From assembly GCF_000191045.1 (NCBI RefSeq), contig NC_015185.1:186001-250000 (forward strand): a DNA stretch of 64,000 nt, written 5' to 3'. Below are positions 19,042-28,838 of this stretch, piece by piece. Origin of the DNA: Desulfurobacterium thermolithotrophum DSM 11699. Lineage in GTDB: Bacteria > Aquificota > Aquificia > Desulfurobacteriales > Desulfurobacteriaceae. The notes under the pieces are model-generated. The model saw nothing but the letters and a program-made list of their open reading frames with translations, did not search any database and was not told the DNA's origin. The stretch's first letter is position 1. Every line of letters begins with the position of its first letter. The translations under genes and the position numbers were made by a program.

Positions 19042-20097
19042 ATGGAGATACTAAAACAAATTGCCCAGGAAGCTGAAAAGAACACACAGGTTCCTGCTTA
19101 CCCAAGAAGTGTAGAAAAAGTAATTGCTGCTGTCATTTCCACTCCAAATTTCTGGAAGGTTGTTGATCTCTCTGATGAACCTCTTCCACTTGTTGCTGAA
19201 ATTTTAAAGCTTTTGAACAAACACGGTCTTGTTGTATTTGAAGGAAATCAAATTCTTCTTACAGAAGCTGGAAATGAACTAGTTAAGAAACTTGGAATTG
19301 AAACCTTTGTTTCCCACAGGTGTTCTTGCTGTAACGGAAGAGGAGTAGTTATCGAGGGGTCTCTCAAAGAAGCTTTTGAAAAGTTTCTAAAAATTCAAGA
19401 GAAAAGACCTCCGGCTATCCATCAGTATGACCAAGGATTTGTAACTCCTGAAAATACATTTGCAAGGGTTGCACTTGCAGACGACAGAGGAGACTTAAGA
19501 GGTAAGAATGTTATTGTTCTTGGTGATGATGATCTTATGAGTATTGCCCTTGCTTTGAGTGGTCTTCCAAAGAAAGTTACAATTCTTGAAATTGACGAAA
19601 GACTTGTTAACTTCATTAAAGAGGTTTCTAACGAGTATAACCTTAACATTGATGCAAGGGTTCACGATTTAAGACAGCCTCTTCCAGAAGACGTTGTTGG
19701 TGCTTACGACACATTTTTCACTGATCCACCAGAAACAGTTGAAGCTATAAAGGCATTTGTTGGTAGAGGAGTTGCTACACTTAAAAGTGAAAGATGTGCA
19801 GGTTACTTTGGTGTAACAAGAAGAGAGTCTTCACTTGATAAGTGGAGAAGAATTCAAAAGGTTCTCCTTGAGATGGGACTTGTGATTACAGATCTTCTTC
19901 ACAACTTCAACGAGTACGTTAACTGGGATTACTACGAAGATATGAGAGGCTGGCAGCTTACACCTGTTAAAGAGCCTCCAAAAGATATCTGGTACAAGTC
20001 AACTCAGTTTAGAGTTGAAACTGTTAGAGGATTCAAAGGCTTCAATGACCCAATTGTTGGAGACATCTATAACGACGCTGAAAGTTCTACTACTTAA
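19042..20097 (+). CDS. bpsA: N4-bis(aminopropyl)spermidine synthase (branched polyamine synthase)
   Basis: The 351-residue product matches the BpsA/DUF43 family: an N-terminal winged-helix-like part with a Cys-rich HRCSCCNGRG segment, then a Rossmann domain with LGDDDLMSIALALSGLP and the FTDPPETVEAI catalytic region. BpsA adds two aminopropyl groups to spermidine, producing branched quaternary polyamines found in hyperthermophiles. GAGGAG precedes the ATG at 19042; the frame is open further upstream inside speE but homology starts here. Confidence 0.93.
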   Translation: MEILKQIAQEAEKNTQVPAYPRSVEKVIAAVISTPNFWKVVDLSDEPLPLVAEILKLLNKHGLVVFEGNQILLTEAGNELVKKLGIETFVSHRCSCCNGRGVVIEGSLKEAFEKFLKIQEKRPPAIHQYDQGFVTPENTFARVALADDRGDLRGKNVIVLGDDDLMSIALALSGLPKKVTILEIDERLVNFIKEVSNEYNLNIDARVHDLRQPLPEDVVGAYDTFFTDPPETVEAIKAFVGRGVATLKSERCAGYFGVTRRESSLDKWRRIQKVLLEMGLVITDLLHNFNEYVNWDYYEDMRGWQLTPVKEPPKDIWYKSTQFRVETVRGFKGFNDPIVGDIYNDAESSTT

Positions 20098-20110
20098 AAG
20101 TAACTTAAAT

Positions 20111-20138
20111 AAAGGAAGGGGAACATCCCCTTCCTTTA
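20111..20138. terminator. Bidirectional terminator between bpsA and cimA
   Basis: A 12-bp perfect stem (AAAGGAAGGGGA, loop ACA, TCCCCTTCCTTT) lies between the convergent stops. The cimA stop codon (complement of bases 20136-20138) is inside the stem. T-tracts are short on both sides, so efficiency is inferred. Confidence 0.8.
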
Positions 20139-21731
20139 TCCTTCGTCATCTTTCATAAGCTTGTATTTTAATGCATCAACAAGAGCAATCCATGAAGCTT
20201 CAATTACGTTTGGAGATACTCCAACCGTTCCCCACTTTCTTTTTCCATCTGTTGATTCTATTAAAACTCTTGGTGAAGCTCCTGTTCCAGCAGCTTCGTT
20301 AAGGATTCTTACTTTGTAGTCGGTAAGTTTAACTTCTTTTATTGAAGGGTAAAACTTTTCGAGAGCTTTCCTTAAAGCTTTATCTAGTGCCTCAACAGGA
20401 CCTCTACCTTCTGCAGCTGTATGTTCAAATCTATCTTCTATTCCTTTTTCTCGTGCTATTTCTTCAGGTATTTCCACTTTTACGGTTGCTTCAGCATAAG
20501 CTTCTTCTTCTTCTGATCTCTTTTCTGTGAAGACCCTAAATCCTTTAAGCTCAAAGTATTTTTTAGACATACCAAGAGTTTCCTTTAGAAGAAGCTCAAA
20601 AGAAGCTTCTGCTCCTTCAAAGTGATATCCTTGAGCTTCTAAATATTTTATCTTTTCAAGAATTTTCTTGACTTCTGGAGAATTTTTGTCCAGTTCTATT
20701 CCGAGCTCTCTTGCCTTATTTACTATATTACTTCTTCCTGAAAGCTCAGAAACCATTATTCTCCTTCTGTTTCCAATAAGTTCCGGATTTATATGTTCAT
20801 AGGTTCTTGGGTTCTTTTCAACTGCAGAAACGTGGACACCTGCTTTGTGGGCAAATGCATTATCTCCAACAAAAGGAAGATTGGCAGGGTGAGGTCTGTT
20901 TAAGAGCTCTGAAACAAGTCTTGAAACAGAATAAAGTTTTTTCAAGTTTTCAATAGGTATTGATTTATATCCCATTTTTATTACAAGATTTGGAATGATT
21001 GAACAAAGATTTGCATTTCCAGCTCTTTCACCAAGTCCGTTTATTGTTCCTTGAATCTGAATTGCTCCTTTTTTGACTGCTATTAAAGAGTTTACAACTG
21101 CCATATCTGAATCGTTGTGAGCGTGTATTCCAAGTGGAGCTTTTACTTTTTTTGAAACAGCATCAAATATTTCTTCTGTTTCATACCAAAGTGTTCCGCC
21201 ATTTGTATCGCACAAGATAAGACAGTCTGCTCCAGCTTCTTCGGCAGCCTTTAGGGTCTTAACTGCATATTCTGGGTTTTCCTTGTATCCATCAAAGAAG
21301 TGTTCGGCATCAAAGAAGACTTCATCAAAGTACTTTTTCAGATATTCAATTGTTTGATAGATAAGTTCTAAATTTTCCTCAAGGCTAATCTTCAGTGCCT
21401 CAGTTACATGCAAATCCCAGGACTTTCCAAAGACTGTAACCGCTGGTACTTTTGTTTTTACAAGCTGTGCAATGTTTGCATCTTCCTCTATCTTTATTCC
21501 CTTTCTCTTTGTGGAACTAAATGCAACGATTTTGGAATTCTTTAGGTTAAGCCCTTTTACAGTTTCAAAGTAGGCTAAATCCTTCGGATTTGAACCTGGC
21601 CAACCGCCCTCAATGTAGTGAACCCCAAGGTCGTCAAGTGCCTGAGTAATTCTTAGTTTATCTTCAAGAGAAAAGGAAACTCCTCTTGTCTGAGCACCAT
21701 CTCTAAGAGTTGTATCGTATATGTAAACCAT
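20136..21731 (-). CDS. cimA: (R)-citramalate synthase
   Basis: The 531-residue enzyme belongs to the 2-isopropylmalate/homocitrate/citramalate synthase family: [19 protein letters not shown] at the N-terminus, [15 protein letters not shown] with the HxH metal ligands, and a C-terminal LeuA-type regulatory domain. The [10 protein letters not shown] and GWPGSNPKD forms are typical of CimA, which condenses acetyl-CoA with pyruvate to start threonine-independent isoleucine synthesis. It is last in the operon gltB-lysC-cimA, 26 bases after lysC. It is probably feedback-inhibited by isoleucine. Confidence 0.92.
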   Translation of the reverse strand: MVYIYDTTLRDGAQTRGVSFSLEDKLRITQALDDLGVHYIEGGWPGSNPKDLAYFETVKGLNLKNSKIVAFSSTKRKGIKIEEDANIAQLVKTKVPAVTVFGKSWDLHVTEALKISLEENLELIYQTIEYLKKYFDEVFFDAEHFFDGYKENPEYAVKTLKAAEEAGADCLILCDTNGGTLWYETEEIFDAVSKKVKAPLGIHAHNDSDMAVVNSLIAVKKGAIQIQGTINGLGERAGNANLCSIIPNLVIKMGYKSIPIENLKKLYSVSRLVSELLNRPHPANLPFVGDNAFAHKAGVHVSAVEKNPRTYEHINPELIGNRRRIMVSELSGRSNIVNKARELGIELDKNSPEVKKILEKIKYLEAQGYHFEGAEASFELLLKETLGMSKKYFELKGFRVFTEKRSEEEEAYAEATVKVEIPEEIAREKGIEDRFEHTAAEGRGPVEALDKALRKALEKFYPSIKEVKLTDYKVRILNEAAGTGASPRVLIESTDGKRKWGTVGVSPNVIEASWIALVDALKYKLMKDDEG

Positions 21732-21757
21732 TATTCAACCTCTTACTTTGCCTCTTT

Positions 21758-22978
21758 TTACTCACTTTTATCCAGTCCAAAAGCCTCGTGGAGAACTCTT
21801 ACAGCAAGCTCTGTAAACTTTTCTTCTACAATGCAGGATATTTTTATTTCGGAAGTTGAAATCATAACGATATTTATTCCATACTTTGCAAGGGTTTCAA
21901 AAACTTTTCCTGCAACCCCTGCATGACTCCTCATTCCAAGTCCAACTACAGAAACCTTAGCAATTCTGTCATCTCTTATAACGTTTCTTGCTCCAATTTC
22001 ATTAGCAACTTCCTTAGTAATTTTTTCAGCTTTAGAAGCATCATTTTTCTCTACTGTAAAAGAAATATCTGTATAACCATCTACAGAAACGTTTTGAACT
22101 ATCATGTCAACTGGAATGTTAGCTTCGGCAAGAGCATCAAATATCCTTGCGGCAATTCCAGGTTTATCAGGCACTCTTTCTACAGTAATTCTTGCTTCGT
22201 TTTTATTGTGAGCTATTCCTCTAACAACTACTCTTTCCATTGTTTCGTCTTCCTCCTTAATGAGCGTTCCTTCATCTTCTGTAAATGTACTTCTAACTCT
22301 TAAGGGTACGTTGTACTTCATCGCAAATTCAACAGACCTTATTTGAAGAACCTTAGCACCTAAGGAAGCAAGCTCTAACATCTCTTCGTAAGATAAAACA
22401 TCTATTCTTTTTGCCTGAGGAACAATTCTTGGATCGGCAGTGTAAACTCCATCAACGTCTGTATAGATGTCACATCTATCAGCATTTAAAGCCGCAGCAA
22501 GTGCAACTGCTGAAGTGTCTGAACCTCCTCTTCCAAGGGTTGTTATATCTCCTTCTTCGGTAATACCTTGAAATCCAGTAATTACAACTAACTTTCCTTC
22601 CTTTAGGTGTTTTTTTATTCTTTCAACATCTATGTCAAGTATTCTTGCCTTTGTAAAGGCATTGTCTGTTTTTATTCCAGCCTGCCATCCAGTTAAAGAA
22701 ACAGCAGGATATCCCATGTTGTTAAGGACAATTGAAAGGAGACCAGCAGAAACCTGTTCACCTGTAGAAACAACAAAGTCCATATCTCTTTCATTTGGCT
22801 CAGCAGTTATCTCTTTTACAAGATTAATAAGCCTATCCGTTTCCCCTGCCATTGCAGAAACAACAACTACAACATCATTCCCCTTTTCTTTTTCTTGGAG
22901 AACTCTTCTTGCAACGTGCTTTATCCTCTCTATCGAACCCATAGATGTTCCACCAAACTTCTGAACAACGAGTGCCAT
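21758..22978 (-). CDS. lysC: Aspartate kinase
   Basis: The 406-residue aspartokinase has [11 protein letters not shown] at the start, [27 protein letters not shown] and two ACT domains from about residue 265 onward. It phosphorylates aspartate for lysine, threonine and methionine synthesis, and the ACT domains imply amino-acid feedback. An internal start could give a beta subunit, as in Bacillus, but I see no strong evidence. TTTGGAGGTAG precedes the ATG, 22 bases after gltB. Confidence 0.96.
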   Translation of the reverse strand: MALVVQKFGGTSMGSIERIKHVARRVLQEKEKGNDVVVVVSAMAGETDRLINLVKEITAEPNERDMDFVVSTGEQVSAGLLSIVLNNMGYPAVSLTGWQAGIKTDNAFTKARILDIDVERIKKHLKEGKLVVITGFQGITEEGDITTLGRGGSDTSAVALAAALNADRCDIYTDVDGVYTADPRIVPQAKRIDVLSYEEMLELASLGAKVLQIRSVEFAMKYNVPLRVRSTFTEDEGTLIKEEDETMERVVVRGIAHNKNEARITVERVPDKPGIAARIFDALAEANIPVDMIVQNVSVDGYTDISFTVEKNDASKAEKITKEVANEIGARNVIRDDRIAKVSVVGLGMRSHAGVAGKVFETLAKYGINIVMISTSEIKISCIVEEKFTELAVRVLHEAFGLDKSE

Positions 22979-23000
22979 TAAGCTACCTCCAAATAGTCAA

Positions 23001-26000
23001 TTATTCAGGTAGTTTATCCATTCCTGAAAGTTTTACTTCTAACTCTTTAACTCCGATAGGAACTATTTTCCGTATTGATTCAAGGAGAAATCTATTCTCT
23101 AAGATAATGGCTGCAATTTTACTACGTGTAAATTTATAATGCTTAGAAAGTAGAGATTTAAGAACCTCAAAATCTTGATTGTTTAGTTTTCTTACTTCTA
23201 CATAATCCCTATTTATCTTTTCTTCAATGTCTCTATCAAGAACAAAAGCAGTTCCACCTGTCATTCCTGCTCCAAAATTCTTTCCAACTTTTCCAAGAAT
23301 TACGACTATTCCCCTAACCATGTATTCACAGGCGTGTTGCCCTGCACCCTCTACAACTGCTATTGCACCACTATTTCTGACTGCAAATCGTTCTCCAACA
23401 ACTCCAGAAGCAAAGAGACCTCCTCCTGTTGCACCGTAAAGAAGCGTGTTACCAGCTATTACATTTTCATGAGGATTTCCTTTAAATTCTTCTGGAAACT
23501 TAAGGATTATGGTTCCTCCGCCAAGACCTTTCCCAACGTAATCGTTAGCTTCTCCTATGAGCTCTAGTGTTATGCCGCATGGAAGAAATGCTCCAAAACT
23601 TTGACCAGCGACTCCTCTAAATCTTAGATGAATAAAATTAGGAGAGAGTTTTTCCTTTCCTAAAGATTTTGCTACATGATAACCAAGTAAAACCCCAACG
23701 CTTCTATCAGTATTTTTTATCTCGTACTCTTTAAAAGTTTTTTCTCTTCTTTCAAGATACGGAAGAACATCTTTGACAATTTGCTCATTAAGTTGTGATT
23801 TAATAGGAGTGTATGGGTAATTTTTTCTTTTTATTCTATAAACAGGACTTTCAGTAATGAAGCTAAGATCGAGGTTCTTTGCAAATCTATAACTTTCCTT
23901 AACTTCTTTATTTTCTTCTAAGAGATCATATCTGCCGATAATTTCATCAAGACTTCTATATCCCATTTCTGCTAGTATGTGTCTTATATCTTCAGCAACA
24001 AGCTTAAAGTAGTTGACTACACTTTCAACTGCTCCTCTAAAGCGTTTAATTTTTGCTTCATCTTGTGTAGCTATTCCAACAGGACACCTATTTGTATGGC
24101 ATTCTCTATCCATTACACAGCCTTCTGCAATCATTGCGGCTGTTCCAAAGCCAAACTCTTCAGCTCCCATGAGAGCTGCTATTACAACGTCCCTTCCTAT
24201 CTTAAATCCACCATCAACCCTTAAAACTACATTTTCTCTGAGATTATTTTCAACAAGATTCCTATGTGTCTCGGGAAGTCCTATTTCCCAAGGCATTCCA
24301 GCACCTTTAATAGAAGAAAGAGGGGAAGCTCCCGTTCCACCGCTTGCTCCGCTAATTTGAACAATGTCTGCTTTTGCTTTTGCAACTCCTGAAGCAACAG
24401 TTCCTACTCCACTTTCAGCAACGAGCTTAACGGCAATTTTTGCTTTTGGATTTGATAGTTTGAGATCGTAAATGAGCTGAGCAAGATCTTCGATTGAATA
24501 GATGTCGTGGTGAGGTGGTGGAGATATAAGTGCAACTCCCGGAACAGAAAATCTAAGAAATGCAATGTATGGTGTAACTTTGTGCCCTGGTAAATGTCCT
24601 CCTTCTCCAGGTTTTGCTCCTTGAGCAAGTTTTATTTCAATTTCTTCGGCAGATGCAAGATAAGAAGGAGTTACACCAAATCTACCAGATGCTACCTGCT
24701 TGATTTTACTGTTTTTAATTGTTCCATACCTTTCAGGGTCTTCTCCACCTTCTCCCGAGCAACTCTTTGCTCCTAAGATATTCATTGCTTCTGCTATTAC
24801 CTCATGAGCAACCTTTGAAAGAGCTCCAACAGACATTCCCGGAACCATAAGTCTTTTAACAATTGACTCTATCGGTTCTACTTCCTCTATTGGTATCGGT
24901 TTCCTGTCAGATTTTATTTTTAATAAATCTCTTATGTAGGTTGGTCTTTTCTTAACGGCTTCCACTACCTTCTTAAAATCTTCATATTTCCCACTTCTTG
25001 CGGCTTTAAAAATTCCTCTTACAACTTCAGGATTCCAAGAGTGATAAATTCCATCTGGACGAAACTTGAGTTCTCCACTAAACTCTGGTTCTTCCTTTTC
25101 TTCGGAAAGTTTTACTCTATCCCTTACTATCTTTTCTATATCGTCAAGAGTCACACCACCAATAGGAGAAAATGTATTTGGGAAATACTGTTCTACAACT
25201 TCCTTTGAGATTCCTACAATATCAAAAAGCTGAGATCTATGGTAAGAAGAAAGAAGGGATATTCCCATTTTTGACATTATCTTAAGAATTCCGTTATTTA
25301 TTGCTTTTTTGTAATTTTCTTCAAGTTGGTGGTAAGAAAGATTTAAATCAAGCTCTTTTGTTTTTAAATACTCAAAAACAAGATATGGATGAACTGCTGC
25401 AGCTCCAAAAGCAATAAGAGCTGCTATCTGATGAGTATCCCTTACCTCTCCTGTTTCCACAATTATTGAGATTTTAGAAAGCAGTTTCTCTTTTTCTAAA
25501 AAGGTTGAAAGTCCGGAAACAGCAAGAAGTGAAGGTATTGGATATTTAACACTTTTATCTGAAAGAATAACTATATCAATACTTTCTTCTACTATCGCTT
25601 TTTTAACTTCTTCAAATAGTTTTTCAAGTCCATCCTTTAAGGAATCTTCAAATTCCATTCTGAATTCTTTAACTTTTAAGAATTCAGCTTTCTTTATTTT
25701 CTTAAGCTCAGAAGGAGTAAGAAGAGGAGAATCTATTTCAAGCCTTCTTGGGACTTTTCCTGTAAGTTCAAGAAAATTTTCTTTTGCTCCTAATTTCATT
25801 TTTAAGGACATTACAGACTTTTCTCTTATTGGATCAATTGGAGGATTTGTGACTTGAGCAAACCTTTGCTTAAAGTGTTTAAAAAGCAAGTAAGGTCTGT
25901 CAAGGAGATTAGGAATTGGAGTGTCATCCCCCATTGAGAAAACAGGTTCTTTACCCATTTCTGCCATGTATTCAACAACTTCTTCAAGATCTTCTTTATA

Positions 26001-27329
26001 AAAGCAATACTTTATAAGTTCTTTATTAAGATTTTCAGAAGGGTTTGGCTCTACTTTCTCAAAGTTCTTTAGTTTGAATAGCTTTCTTCTAACTTCCCTG
26101 CTTACATTAAATTCTATAGTGATTCTATTTAGTATTTCTTCACTTTTTTCAATAGTACCAGTTTCTGTATCTATTAATATTGTTTCTCCTGGCTTAAGTC
26201 TTCCAAATTCTTTAACATCTTCTTCAGGAATATCAATCATTCCAACTTCAGAACCAAAAATGACCGCATCTTCTGTTATTATGTATCTTGCAGGTCTTAA
26301 TCCATTTCTATCAAGTTTACCTCCTACGACTTTTCCATCTGTAAAGGTAATCGCTGCTGGTCCATCCCATGGTTTCATAAGAGTGGCTGCATACTGGAAA
26401 AAGGCTTTTACTTCGTCATTTAAATTGTCAAGAAGTTCGTAAGCTGGAGGAATAAGAACATTTATGGCTACTGCTGGATCAATCCCACACATTACCATAA
26501 GTTCAAATACTCTATCAAGAGAAGCAGAATCGCTTTCGTCAAAATCTACAAGAGGTAAAACATCTTTGATCTTTTCACCTAAGACTGAAGAACGCAGTAT
26601 GGGTTCAACAGCCTTTATGAAATTTCTATTAGCAGTAATTGTGTTTATTTCTCCATTATGGGCAATGAGTCTTAAAGGTTGCGCAAGTTTCCATTCAGGA
26701 TTTGTATTTGTTGAATATCTTTGATGGAAAATAGCAAAAGAGCTCTTTAGTTCTTCGTTTTGAAGATCTAAATAAAATCTTTTTAGGTCTGGTGCCAAAA
26801 GCATTCCTTTATACACAACGAGTTTGTCAGAAAAAGAAACTACATAGTTTTGATAGGATATGTTTTTAAGTAGCTTCTCTAACTTTCTTCTTAAAAGATA
26901 TATTTCAATAGAATTCTTTTTAGCTGGAACGATTATCTGAATAATTTCGGGCAAAGCTTTTCTTGCTAATTCTCCACATTCTTTTTTATCAATAGGAACT
27001 TCTCTAATTACGTAACTTCCAAAGATTTTTTTTACTTCTTTTTCTATAGTTTCTATAGACTTGTCTATATTTTCCTTTAGAAAGAATGTACCAATGGCAA
27101 CTTTTTTAGCTTGAAAGTTTGGATCTAGTCTTTTTGCTTCGTTTAGGAAAAACTCGTGGGGTATTTGAAATAGAATTCCCGAACCGTCACCCGTTCTACC
27201 GTCTGCAAGAGTAGCTCCTCTATGTGTAAGATTTGAAACAGCTCTTAGTCCTTTATCTATTATTGAATAAGATTTCTTTCTTTTAGTATTGACAATAAAG
27301 CCTACGCCACACGAATCCTTAGATTTCAT
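23001..27329 (-). CDS. gltB: Glutamate synthase, large subunit
   Basis: The 1442-residue enzyme has an N-terminal class II amidotransferase domain with Cys7 as likely nucleophile after propeptide cleavage (DSCGVGF), a central domain, the FMN/synthase domain (GEGGEDPERYG, SGASGGTGASPLSS) and the cysteine set CVMDRECHTNRCPVG for the 3Fe-4S cluster, then the GXGXG beta-helix C-terminus. It makes glutamate from glutamine and 2-oxoglutarate. No gltD is near; the small subunit or a ferredoxin must be encoded elsewhere. It heads the gltB-lysC-cimA operon, and an IS lies 83 bases upstream. Confidence 0.96.
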   Translation of the reverse strand: MKSKDSCGVGFIVNTKRKKSYSIIDKGLRAVSNLTHRGATLADGRTGDGSGILFQIPHEFFLNEAKRLDPNFQAKKVAIGTFFLKENIDKSIETIEKEVKKIFGSYVIREVPIDKKECGELARKALPEIIQIIVPAKKNSIEIYLLRRKLEKLLKNISYQNYVVSFSDKLVVYKGMLLAPDLKRFYLDLQNEELKSSFAIFHQRYSTNTNPEWKLAQPLRLIAHNGEINTITANRNFIKAVEPILRSSVLGEKIKDVLPLVDFDESDSASLDRVFELMVMCGIDPAVAINVLIPPAYELLDNLNDEVKAFFQYAATLMKPWDGPAAITFTDGKVVGGKLDRNGLRPARYIITEDAVIFGSEVGMIDIPEEDVKEFGRLKPGETILIDTETGTIEKSEEILNRITIEFNVSREVRRKLFKLKNFEKVEPNPSENLNKELIKYCFYKEDLEEVVEYMAEMGKEPVFSMGDDTPIPNLLDRPYLLFKHFKQRFAQVTNPPIDPIREKSVMSLKMKLGAKENFLELTGKVPRRLEIDSPLLTPSELKKIKKAEFLKVKEFRMEFEDSLKDGLEKLFEEVKKAIVEESIDIVILSDKSVKYPIPSLLAVSGLSTFLEKEKLLSKISIIVETGEVRDTHQIAALIAFGAAAVHPYLVFEYLKTKELDLNLSYHQLEENYKKAINNGILKIMSKMGISLLSSYHRSQLFDIVGISKEVVEQYFPNTFSPIGGVTLDDIEKIVRDRVKLSEEKEEPEFSGELKFRPDGIYHSWNPEVVRGIFKAARSGKYEDFKKVVEAVKKRPTYIRDLLKIKSDRKPIPIEEVEPIESIVKRLMVPGMSVGALSKVAHEVIAEAMNILGAKSCSGEGGEDPERYGTIKNSKIKQVASGRFGVTPSYLASAEEIEIKLAQGAKPGEGGHLPGHKVTPYIAFLRFSVPGVALISPPPHHDIYSIEDLAQLIYDLKLSNPKAKIAVKLVAESGVGTVASGVAKAKADIVQISGASGGTGASPLSSIKGAGMPWEIGLPETHRNLVENNLRENVVLRVDGGFKIGRDVVIAALMGAEEFGFGTAAMIAEGCVMDRECHTNRCPVGIATQDEAKIKRFRGAVESVVNYFKLVAEDIRHILAEMGYRSLDEIIGRYDLLEENKEVKESYRFAKNLDLSFITESPVYRIKRKNYPYTPIKSQLNEQIVKDVLPYLERREKTFKEYEIKNTDRSVGVLLGYHVAKSLGKEKLSPNFIHLRFRGVAGQSFGAFLPCGITLELIGEANDYVGKGLGGGTIILKFPEEFKGNPHENVIAGNTLLYGATGGGLFASGVVGERFAVRNSGAIAVVEGAGQHACEYMVRGIVVILGKVGKNFGAGMTGGTAFVLDRDIEEKINRDYVEVRKLNNQDFEVLKSLLSKHYKFTRSKIAAIILENRFLLESIRKIVPIGVKELEVKLSGMDKLPE

Positions 27330-27414
27330 TGTTGCTCCTTTTCCTTAGGTTTCAGATAGAGTTAAATTCTATCAAAGATAAAACATGGAATTTCCTTTTT
27401 GGGTTTTAGGGTGT

Positions 27415-27443
27415 TGTTGAAGTTCAGATAGAAGGTGGACACC
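27415..27443 (+). repeat. Left terminal inverted repeat of the IS
   Basis: It begins TGTTGAAGTTCA and ends GGTGGACACC at 27434-27443. It matches the reverse complement of 28512-28539 with a few mismatches and one indel. Confidence 0.75.
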
Positions 27444-27482
27444 CTACAATAACCTTTGAATACCACAAGGAGGTGTCCACCG

Positions 27483-28556
27483 ATGAAACAATTGAAAAGA
27501 TTCAAAGGAACATCCCTCCATATATCAAGCACAAATACAGCATTCAAAGAAACCCTGAAAGAAGGAAGAAGAGTAAAAAAGAAACTTGACCTAACAAAAG
27601 ACAGAAATGTTAAAAGGAGACTCAAATGGATAGAGTATTACCACAAAACAGGCAACGCCAGAAAAACATGCAGATACTTTGGCATCAGTCCAACAACCTT
27701 CTACAAGTGGAAAAAAAGATACGACAAGTACGGGATAGAAGGACTCCAAGACAGAAACAAAAGACCTCATAAAGTAAGACAACCCCAAACAGAACCTGAA
27801 ATAGAACACATCATCGTCACAATAAGGGAAAAATTCCCAACCTGGAGCAAAGAAAAGATAGCAGCCTTCATGGAAAGATACCTAAATGTAAAAATATCAT
27901 CCTCTACAGTTTACAGGGTTCTCAAAAGACACGGACTAATAGAAAGAACCTGGAAACTAAAAAGTACCTACAAGAGGAAGAAACAGAAAGGGAAAAAGAA
28001 CCGCACCAGAAAAGGACTAAGAGCAGACAAACCAGGAACAATCCTCATGGACGTTAAATACCTCTACTGGTGCGGTAAAACCTTTTACCAGTTCACGGCA
28101 ATAGACAAGTTCACCCGAATAGCATTTGCCAAGGTTTATTCTACAAAAAGCAGCAGGAGCGGAAGAAGGTTTTTTGAAGAACTTGAAAAATTTCTTCCCT
28201 TCAAGATAGAGAAAGTTCAAACGGATAACGGGAGCGAATTTTTAGGGGAGTTAGACGAATATCTTAAAAGAAAAGGGATAGAACACTACTTTAGTTATCC
28301 GAAATCTCCCAAGACTAATGCGCATGTAGAAAGGTTTATTCAAACGACAGAAAGTGAACTATGGATGATAGAAGGAACAGAACCGACTGTTGATGAGATG
28401 AATAAAAAACTTTTTGAGTATTTAAAGATTTACAACTTTCTTAGACCCCATCACTCTTTAAATTACAAGACTCCCGCTGAGAAGTTTGAGGACTATATTA
28501 GAAGTCATCAAGGTGTCCACCATGTATTGAACTCGAACACAGGGTTGACAATTTAA
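27483..28556 (+). CDS. IS481-family DDE transposase
   Basis: The 357-residue protein has an N-terminal helix-turn-helix (YYHKTGNARKTCRYFGISPTTFYKWKKRYD), a second HTH-like part, and an rve/DDE domain with D in MDVKYLYW, D in VQTDNGSEF and E in HVERFIQTTE. I chose the ATG at 27483, eight bases after a perfect AAGGAGGT; an in-frame ATG at 27456 lacks a site. The frame runs through the right inverted repeat and stops at 28554-28556, outside the element. It appears intact and possibly active. Confidence 0.92.
   Translation: MKQLKRFKGTSLHISSTNTAFKETLKEGRRVKKKLDLTKDRNVKRRLKWIEYYHKTGNARKTCRYFGISPTTFYKWKKRYDKYGIEGLQDRNKRPHKVRQPQTEPEIEHIIVTIREKFPTWSKEKIAAFMERYLNVKISSSTVYRVLKRHGLIERTWKLKSTYKRKKQKGKKNRTRKGLRADKPGTILMDVKYLYWCGKTFYQFTAIDKFTRIAFAKVYSTKSSRSGRRFFEELEKFLPFKIEKVQTDNGSEFLGELDEYLKRKGIEHYFSYPKSPKTNAHVERFIQTTESELWMIEGTEPTVDEMNKKLFEYLKIYNFLRPHHSLNYKTPAEKFEDYIRSHQGVHHVLNSNTGLTI
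28512..28539 (-). repeat. Right terminal inverted repeat of the IS
   Basis: Read on the minus strand it begins TGTTCGAGTTCA and ends GGTGGACACC. It lies inside the last codons of the transposase gene. Confidence 0.75.
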
Positions 28557-28572
28557 ATTGAAAGTCTATATT
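28545..28572 (+). promoter_or_regulatory. Probable sigma-70 type promoter of tRNA-Glu
   Basis: TTGACA at 28545-28550 and TATATT at 28567-28572 are separated by 16 bases, placing initiation about ten bases before the tRNA gene at 28590. The first T overlaps the last base of the right AGGGT flank of the IS, so the insertion falls exactly at the promoter edge. Confidence 0.7.
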
Positions 28573-28589
28573 TTTGTCCTGCGTACAGC

Positions 28590-28667
<78 letters not shown>

Positions 28668-28751
28668 ATTATTTCTTGGCCTTGAAGGCAAGGGGAGGTT
28701 TGTGTCTTCATAATCCCCCCTTTTCCCCCTCCCTCCCCTTTATAGGAGAAA

Positions 28752-28778
28752 GGTGGCGCTTTAAGCGCCACCCTTTTT
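28752..28778 (+). terminator. Intrinsic terminator after tRNA-Glu
   Basis: A perfect 9-bp stem GGTGGCGCT / AGCGCCACC with a three-base loop is followed by C and six T. It separates the tRNA from queF. The stretch 28668-28751 before it holds no gene and is rich in C and T runs. Confidence 0.9.
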
Positions 28779-28838
28779 TATTTCAAGTCTATTATTTTCC
28801 ATAGTAAAGATCAAAGAAAAAGGATTGGAAAATCGGAA

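Larger units (their letters stand above)
27408..28545 (+). mobile_element. IS481-type insertion sequence with 5-bp flanking repeat
   Basis: Imperfect terminal inverted repeats of about 28-29 bp lie at 27415-27443 and 28512-28539 (both begin TGTT, share AGTTCA and end GGTGGACACC when read inward). The pentamer AGGGT occurs just outside both ends (27408-27412 and 28541-28545) and is the likely target duplication, giving an element of about 1.13 kb (27413-28540). One transposase gene fills it. It separates gltB from tRNA-Glu, and the right AGGGT abuts the tRNA promoter. Confidence 0.8.
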
